DNA from: Chara braunii
Taxonomy: Eukaryota; Streptophyta; Charophyceae; Charales; Characeae
Direction: 5' to 3'
Length of the DNA stretch: 22,763 nt
Assembly: GCA_003427395.1 (NCBI GenBank)
Contig: BFEA01000585.1
Location: 359,475 to 382,237 of the forward strand
The position numbers and the translations under genes are program-made. The number at the start of each line of letters is the position of its first letter. Position 1 is the first letter of the stretch. This document shows, piece by piece, positions 18,838 to 22,763 of the stretch. The notes under the pieces are model-generated. The model did no database searches and was not told where the DNA came from. It saw only the letters and a program-made list of their open reading frames with translations.

Positions 18838-19132
18838 AAGGCAGCTTTTTTTTTTTTTTTTTTTTTTTTTTTNGAGTAGACAGACCCCCTCAGTAAGGGC
18901 ACAGTCACATTGACCCTAGTAGAATGCATCTGCAAAACTTGGTGCGCAGTGAAATTCAGGATCCGCAAAAACTGGATCGGAGGTAGTGGTGGTTTAAGGC
19001 TAATTCTTTAAGCCCAACCAATTCAATTACCTGTCAAATCTGGACAGGACGGCCTTCCAGGCCTTTTTTATTGTCATTATAGTATTACGGGGAACCCCGT
19101 AGCAGCCACATCCGTGCTCAAGGCAGCTTTTT
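18838..19132 (-). mobile_element. poly(A)-tailed retroposon (SINE or 5'-truncated LINE) in the 3' LTR
   Basis: AAGGCAGCTTTTT occurs at 18838-18850 and again at 19120-19132, a perfect 13-bp target-site duplication. The 5' LTR has the site once, uninterrupted. The insert at 18851-19119 begins with a T run and an N on the + strand, that is, a poly(A) tail on the minus strand. Its minus-strand start is near 19119 (GAGCACGGATGTGG). It holds ACGGGGAACCCCGT (19087-19100) and an inner AATAAAAAA, which resemble a LINE 3' end. No convincing pol III A and B boxes were found, so a truncated LINE is slightly favoured. Confidence 0.85.
18846..18873. other. T homopolymer with one ambiguous base
   Basis: 27 T followed by N at 18873. 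The N probably marks assembly uncertainty at the end of the homopolymer. Confidence 0.9.
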
Positions 19133-19654
19133 GGTGCCACCCAACCTCTCGTTTCTCGACATTTATTTATTTATTTACTGCTGACCCTTGCCTGGTTCTA
19201 TTTTTGTCTGTTTCACAGCGACGTTTCGGACTTTTCAGCATGACCGAACAGACCAGCCTCTGTTCGGACCAAGGCCATGTTCTTGGCCACGTTCGGTTTC
19301 ATCCAGTAGCAGACATTCCCTGCTGCATCAATAGGGAAGGCCTGCACGTTGGGTAGGGACCCAGGCAGGCCGTTTTTAGGCCAGGCCCAGGAGCAGGGCT
19401 TTTCGCTGCGATCTGGACCATGGATCGGACCTACGATCTTGTTGCCCAAGTTGCAGGTCATGGGCACTACACCCAGGCCCGGCACTACTTATAGCTGGGC
19501 CAGCCCAGCTCCTGGCAGACAGGAGTCCCCACTTCTTTGGGACGTCACGCTGTTGGAGCAGCAAGCTACTTTCAGCGGCACGAACCGGGACAGCTTTCCG
19601 GCCAGCAGGAGACGACACTTCGAGAGGTGCACAAAGGCTCCTCTGGCCAGCATG

Positions 19655-20110
19655 GAGGGGGACGAGGTTCTTAGGAATATGAGAGACATACCTGGTGTTT
19701 GAGGCGAACGGCATTGGCCGAGATCTGCTCGTTCTTCAGGAAGTTGTTGACGTCACCAGCGACATTGTAGATAGTAGGCTAGGTAGGATCTGCCACTCTG
19801 CTTTTGGCCCGAGATCACGTCTATCTGGTTTCCTGTGTGTGATGCTCCTGGGTTGCTGGGTTCGCTATCGAAGCCATGCAGGGTAAGCGAAGCCGCGTGG
19901 GAAAGGAGTTGCTGCGCGCTAGATAGAGGAGCGCAGATCTGCGCACGGGCGCACACGTGGGGTAGAGAGAGAGAGAGAGAGAGAGAGAGGGGGAGAAGCA
20001 GTCCGCAGACGCTTCTGGGCGCGATAGCGGACCAGGTTCGTTCCTTTTCAAGGGAGGTCTGCGAGTGGGAGTGCGGATAAGCGCCGAAGCGGCGCGGGCT
20101 GTGGGCGAGT
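19655..20110. repeat. unnamed repeat, copy A
   Basis: From about 19655 the sequence matches copy B (from about 20622). Shared blocks are GAGACATACCT, CATTGGCCGAGATCTGCTCG, AAGTTGTTGACGTCACCAGC, CATTGTAGATAGTAGGCTA, CTTTTGG, CGAGATCACG and GGTTCGTT. Relative to B it lacks about 131 bp after GCCAC at 19796. It contains TGACGTCA (19748-19755), a palindrome GCGCAGATCTGCGC (19931-19944) and a GA run (19964-19989). It may be an LTR or other dispersed element. Confidence 0.7.
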
Positions 20111-20131
20111 GCGTGCGCGCGCGAGAGAGAG

Positions 20132-20211
<80 letters not shown>

Positions 20212-20640
20212 AAGAAGATCAGCGCGGACGGGCGCGAGGGGCAGAAGACGCCGCACGGATAACGAGCGGGGCAGCGCGGAGCTGCGCAGGCGGGAGGCGA
20301 GACCGCGCGGATGTCGAGCGCATCTTTGCGCACGAGAGAGCGCGCAAGAACTCGAGTGAGACAGAGGGAGAGAGAGAAAGAGAGAGGAAGAGAGAGAGGG
20401 TCGCAGCTAGGACGAGCAGGGAGGAGCGAGCCGCGCGCAGGCAGAAGAAGTCGCATGGAAGAGCGGGATTTGCGCGGGAAGCCGCGTGGGAGGCTGCGCG
20501 GGAAGCCGTGCGGGGGCGAACCAGCAGAGAGCCAGCGCGCGCAAGCGTGTGGCCGCGTGAGCCTGAGCGGCGCGGACCAGCGGAGGGGCCAGCGTGCGCC
20601 AGTGCGCAGCTTGCGCCTACGCTGGGGTCGAGGTGGTGAG
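20110..20640. other. GA microsatellite and GC-rich DNA between repeat copies
   Basis: An AG run of about 40 units spans 20131-20209 with an impure start near 20112. GC-rich DNA with many GCGCG motifs and further GAGA patches (20357-20400) follows. Long frames on both strands read as Arg/Glu, Ser/Leu or Arg/Ala repeats and are composition artefacts. No gene is supported. Confidence 0.6.
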
Positions 20641-21025
20641 TGATATAAGAGACATACCTCGTGCTCGAGGCAAACGCCATTGGCCGAGATCTGCTCGAAC
20701 TTCGAGAAGTTGTTGACGTCACCAGCGGCATTGTAGATAGTAGGCTACACAGGATCCGCCACCTGTAGTCTGGGCGCCGAGCACCAGATAGGACTTCGAC
20801 ATTGGTTCTTTCTTGATGAAGATGAGGCTATCCCAGCATTGTCACTTATGAGCTTATGTTGTGTTCTTATGTGATGGAACTCGTGTTGTAAACCCGCTTT
20901 TGGTTCGAGATCACGACTACCCGGTTTCATGTGTATGATGCCTCTTGGCCGCTGGAGTTCGTTAGACAGAAAGAGATAGAGAGAAAGAGAGAGCGAGAGG
21001 GAGAAGAGATTGCGCATTCCAAAAG

Positions 21026-21058
<33 letters not shown>

Positions 21059-21190
21059 GGGGGGGGGGTTAGCGCCGAGAAAGAAGGCACCTGGTCCGAA
21101 AGGCAGCCCCGGTTCGTTCATAAAGAAGCGCCTTTGAGACAGAGCGGGACTGACCGTGCGCGAGAGCAGTCCGCGCTTGAGGGAAGGAAG
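20622..21190. repeat. unnamed repeat, copy B
   Basis: Homologous to copy A but with an extra segment at about 20763-20893 (from CTGTAGTCTGGGCGCC). TGACGTCA lies at 20714-20721. The right part shares GGTTCGTT and TTTGAG-type blocks with A but carries a different, G-rich interior. The limits on the right are approximate. Confidence 0.65.
21028..21068. repeat. G30-A-G10 homopolymer
   Basis: Thirty G, one A, ten G. Polyglycine (+) and polyproline (-) frames through it are artefacts. The length is likely uncertain in the assembly. Confidence 0.9.
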
Positions 21191-21285
21191 GCGCAGTGCA
21201 GGGCAGCGCTTGAGCGCAGGAAAATTGTCACACGCGGGGAGAGCTGCAGCGCGCACTAGAGGGGTATAGAGAGGGAGGCCTTTTC

Positions 21286-21500
21286 GTCCGAACGGATGTT
21301 GACGCGATGTGGGTGCAGCCCAGTACCCTCAATACCAAGGTGGAAAGATTCAACCAAGTACGGATAAACAGCGGTAACCAAATACCATGCCACCTAAGTA
21401 GTGACGTGCATGATTGGATTAACGAGATTCCGACTGTCCTATCTACCACCCTGTGAGGCCACAGCTCAAGGAATCGGGCATTGGAGAAACGCCGGAGCAG
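21286..21500 (+). pseudogene. LSU (25S/28S) rRNA fragment, copy 1
   Basis: Recalled eukaryotic LSU rRNA blocks appear in order: CGGATGTTGACGCGATGTG, CAGCCCAGT, ATTCAACCAAG, TAAACAGCGG, CAAATACC, GTGACGTGCATGATTGGATT, AACGAGATTC, CTGTCCTATCTACC, CCACAGCTCAAGG. Between GCGG and the CAAAT block about 20-22 bases of the normal sequence are missing, namely those containing ATGACTCTCTTAAGG. Many substitutions mark this as a nonfunctional fragment. Confidence 0.88.
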
Positions 21501-21507
21501 GGTCAGC

Positions 21508-21670
21508 AACGCTCCGTCATGTAAGTAGTGACGTGCATGAGTGGATTAACGAGATTCCCACTGTCCCTATCTACCATCTTGTGAATATCGCATCCATAGG
21601 GATGAGCTTGGAAGAATCGGCAGCGAGAGGAGACCCTGTTGAGCTTGGCTCCAGTGCGGAACCTGTGTAG
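21508..21670 (+). pseudogene. LSU rRNA fragment, copy 2
   Basis: Starts with CTCCGTCATGTAAGTAGTG and runs through TGGATTAACGAGATTCCCAC, TGTCCCTATCTACCATC, GAGCTTGGAAGAATCGG and GACCCTGTTGAGCTTGGCTC. It repeats copy 1 at an offset of 127 bp in the shared part and reaches further downstream in the rRNA. It shares with copy 1 the variants TAAGTAGTG and GACGTGCATGA, where I recall TAATTAGTG and GACGCGCATGA. Confidence 0.9.
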
Positions 21671-21735
21671 CGGGGGTAATCATGACTCTCCCATGGTAGT
21701 CGGGTGCCGCGGCACCTAATTAGCGACGCGCGTGG
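21670..21735 (+). pseudogene. LSU rRNA fragment, copy 3 (short)
   Basis: GCGGGGGTAATCATGACTCT, CCATGGTAG, and CACCTAATTAGCGACGCGCG match the LSU segment upstream of and overlapping the start of copy 2. It retains the ATGACTCT region missing from copy 1 and keeps TAATTAG and GACGCGC. It therefore does not come from the lineage of copies 1 and 2. Confidence 0.82.
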
Positions 21736-21751
21736 ACAACACTCAGTTGGG

Positions 21752-21937
21752 ATAGGCCGGTTCAGACCAGGCCACATCAGATCAGACAAGACCTGACCAG
21801 GCCACATCAGGCCGGATCAGGCCGGGCTGAACCGGATAGGACCAGGCCGGATGAGCCCGGATCAGACCGGGCGAAATCTGACCAGAATCAGACCGGCCAG
21901 ATTCTGTCAGAACCGGACCGGGCCAGCCCAGATCAGA
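21752..21937. repeat. degenerate minisatellite rich in CCAGGCC/CCGG and ATCAG
   Basis: GACCAGGCCACATCAG occurs exactly at 21765-21780 and 21795-21810. Around it are many variants of GGCCGGATCAGRCC. The spacing is irregular. No reading frame is convincing. Confidence 0.75.
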
Positions 21938-22095
21938 TGTTGCATACTGTAACGTGCAGACCAGAACAAGAACCGACCTTTCAATACAAAGTACAAGATA
22001 ACACAGCGGAAGACTTAGATACCAGTGACCCGTACAATCAATCTTGTAATGCAGCCCTGAACATACATCATCATCGTTACATAGTGTGAATGGGT

Positions 22096-22125
22096 CTGGC
22101 GCTTCACACAGGAAGACAGCGCCAG
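22096..22125. repeat. inverted repeat, 7-bp stem
   Basis: CTGGCGC at 22096-22102 and GCGCCAG at 22119-22125, with partly complementary flanks (GGGT and CCCA). The loop is 16 bases. Confidence 0.5.
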
Positions 22126-22538
22126 CCCAGAACATACACAGACGAAGAGGAAGNGGATAGACGAAGAGGAGGGGGAAGATGGGAATGTCGTCAACACCAA
22201 GTCTTCGGCACAAGCCCAAATAGTCCCTCGTCGAACTGTCTGAATCCCAAATGTCAAGTCTGGATCCAATGTCGTCAAGTCTCAGGTCACAACTCTATCT
22301 CTCTCTGTCGTAGTCTGAGAAGTCAGGTGGCGAGAGGGTGAGAAGAGAAGGTGGACTTAGAAGAGGAAGAAGAAGAACTCTCTCTCTCTCTCTGGGTCCA
22401 GTACTAACCTGTGAGGTTGGCGCCCTGATGCAGGTACCACAAAGATGGAGCTGGAGCGATGGCGCCACAGGTAAGTAACACTGGCCTCCGCCAGTCTCTC
22501 TCCCACTCTCCGATCTACCACCTACCAGCGCCCAACGC

Positions 22539-22664
22539 TGAAGACTACAGCTACAGCTATGGCGCCCAGCGCTGAAGACTACAGCTAGCGCTACCACTAC
22601 TGCCTAGCGTTGAAGACTACTGCAGCGCTCCTCTTGAGTGCTGCGGCCGAATCCTGAAGACTAC
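22539..22664. repeat. four spaced copies of TGAAGACTAC
   Basis: Exact copies at 22539, 22573, 22611 and 22655, three of them preceded by GCGCT, GCGTT or ACGCT-type sequence. The spacing of 34, 38 and 44 bases suggests a degenerate tandem repeat. Confidence 0.7.
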
Positions 22665-22763
22665 TACTGCCTACTGACACTACCTACCTGTGAAGTGCAT
22701 GGGAACCTCCTATGTACTACGGGTGTGCCTCTTGAGCCTGCCGAAGGGAGGCAGGGGCTGCAG

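Larger units (their letters stand above)
12620..19607 (+). mobile_element. Ty3/Gypsy LTR retrotransposon, complete in outline but dead
   Basis: Two homologous LTRs enclose, in order, a tRNA-Met-type primer site, gag with a CCHC knuckle, protease, RT, RNase H, integrase, a chromodomain-like tail and a polypurine tract. The order RT before integrase is diagnostic of Ty3/Gypsy, and the C-terminal region suggests the chromovirus branch. The 5' LTR contains a GA expansion and the 3' LTR a nested retroposon. Many frameshifts and stops, and clear divergence between the LTRs, show an old insertion. The five bases before the 5' LTR (CGCCT) are not repeated after the inferred 3' end, so the exact boundary or the target duplication is eroded. 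Confidence 0.95.
18764..19607 (+). repeat. 3' LTR, interrupted by a retroposon
   Basis: Starts TGTTGCATGCTGCACCT like the 5' LTR. After the first 75 bp it is interrupted by the insert at 18851-19119, then resumes collinearly. The end is placed at CCAGCA (19607) by alignment with the 5' LTR end; this is uncertain by a few bases. It lacks the GA expansion of the 5' LTR. Confidence 0.88.
21938..22763 (+). mobile_element. possible 5' end of another LTR element, running off the window
   Basis: TGTTGCATACTG at 21938 resembles the LTR start of the Ty3/Gypsy element (TGTTGCATGCTG). TGGCGCCC at 22414 resembles the first bases of a tRNA-Lys-type primer site, after a CT microsatellite (22378-22393). 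The second LTR is not in the window. ACAGGTAAGT at about 22469 is a strong splice donor. The rest holds four copies of TGAAGACTAC and no recognised gene. This is a tentative reading. Confidence 0.3.

Noticed and set aside
20109-20639. Open frames of up to 200 codons with Arg-Glu or Ser-Leu repeats around the GA tracts (also at 9714, 12880, 19753)
   Set aside because: The GA/CT dinucleotide repeat has no stop codons in several frames, so these frames are an automatic by-product.
20927-21256. Polyproline and polyglycine frames
   Set aside because: Produced only by the G homopolymer; the flanks show no domain.
21286-21735. Functional rRNA gene
   Set aside because: Only a short internal LSU segment is present, rearranged, with deletions and many substitutions.

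Overview
The window looks like repeat-rich nuclear DNA of a plant-type eukaryote. It holds a decayed Ty3/Gypsy retrotransposon with an initiator tRNA-Met-type primer site, broken copies of eukaryotic large-subunit rRNA, very long GA/CT microsatellites, intron-like splice signals, no operon structure and two ambiguous bases. The Gag and Pol fragments read like the repetitive Ty3/Gypsy elements I associate with charophyte algae such as Chara. That species guess is recall, not something the sequence proves.

Layout. 1-2425: CT microsatellite, a 30-bp triple repeat, and one possible small gene (TATA box at 1357, reading frame 1563-2045). 2426-6568: about 4 kb with no convincing gene, containing old degenerate repeats. 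6569-7962: no supported gene. 7963-10136: a cluster of five short related elements with terminal inverted repeats (MITE-like), one inverted relative to the rest. 10137-11222: nothing recognised. 11223-11291: three perfect 23-bp tandem copies. 11343-12563: an alternation of splice acceptors and donors on the minus strand, suggesting exons of a split gene whose upstream part is cut off by the retrotransposon. 12620-19607: the Ty3/Gypsy element (5' LTR, primer site, gag, protease, RT, RNase H, integrase, chromodomain-like tail, polypurine tract, 3' LTR). It is dead: frameshifts, stops, and substitutions at catalytic positions of protease and RT. A 269-bp poly(A)-tailed retroposon sits inside its 3' LTR with a 13-bp target duplication. 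19655-21190: two diverged copies of another repeat with GA tracts, GC-rich DNA and a 30-base G run. 21286-21735: three partial copies of one segment of LSU rRNA. 21752-21937: a degenerate minisatellite. 21938-22763: possibly the 5' end of another LTR element running off the window.

Function. I see no intact set of genes working together and no CRISPR, operon or defence-like system. The most unusual structure is the LSU rRNA mosaic. Copies 1 and 2 share apparent derived bases that copy 3 lacks, and copy 1 has lost the stretch that contains the R2/I-PpoI target site. The MITE-like cluster and the datable nesting of insertions come next.
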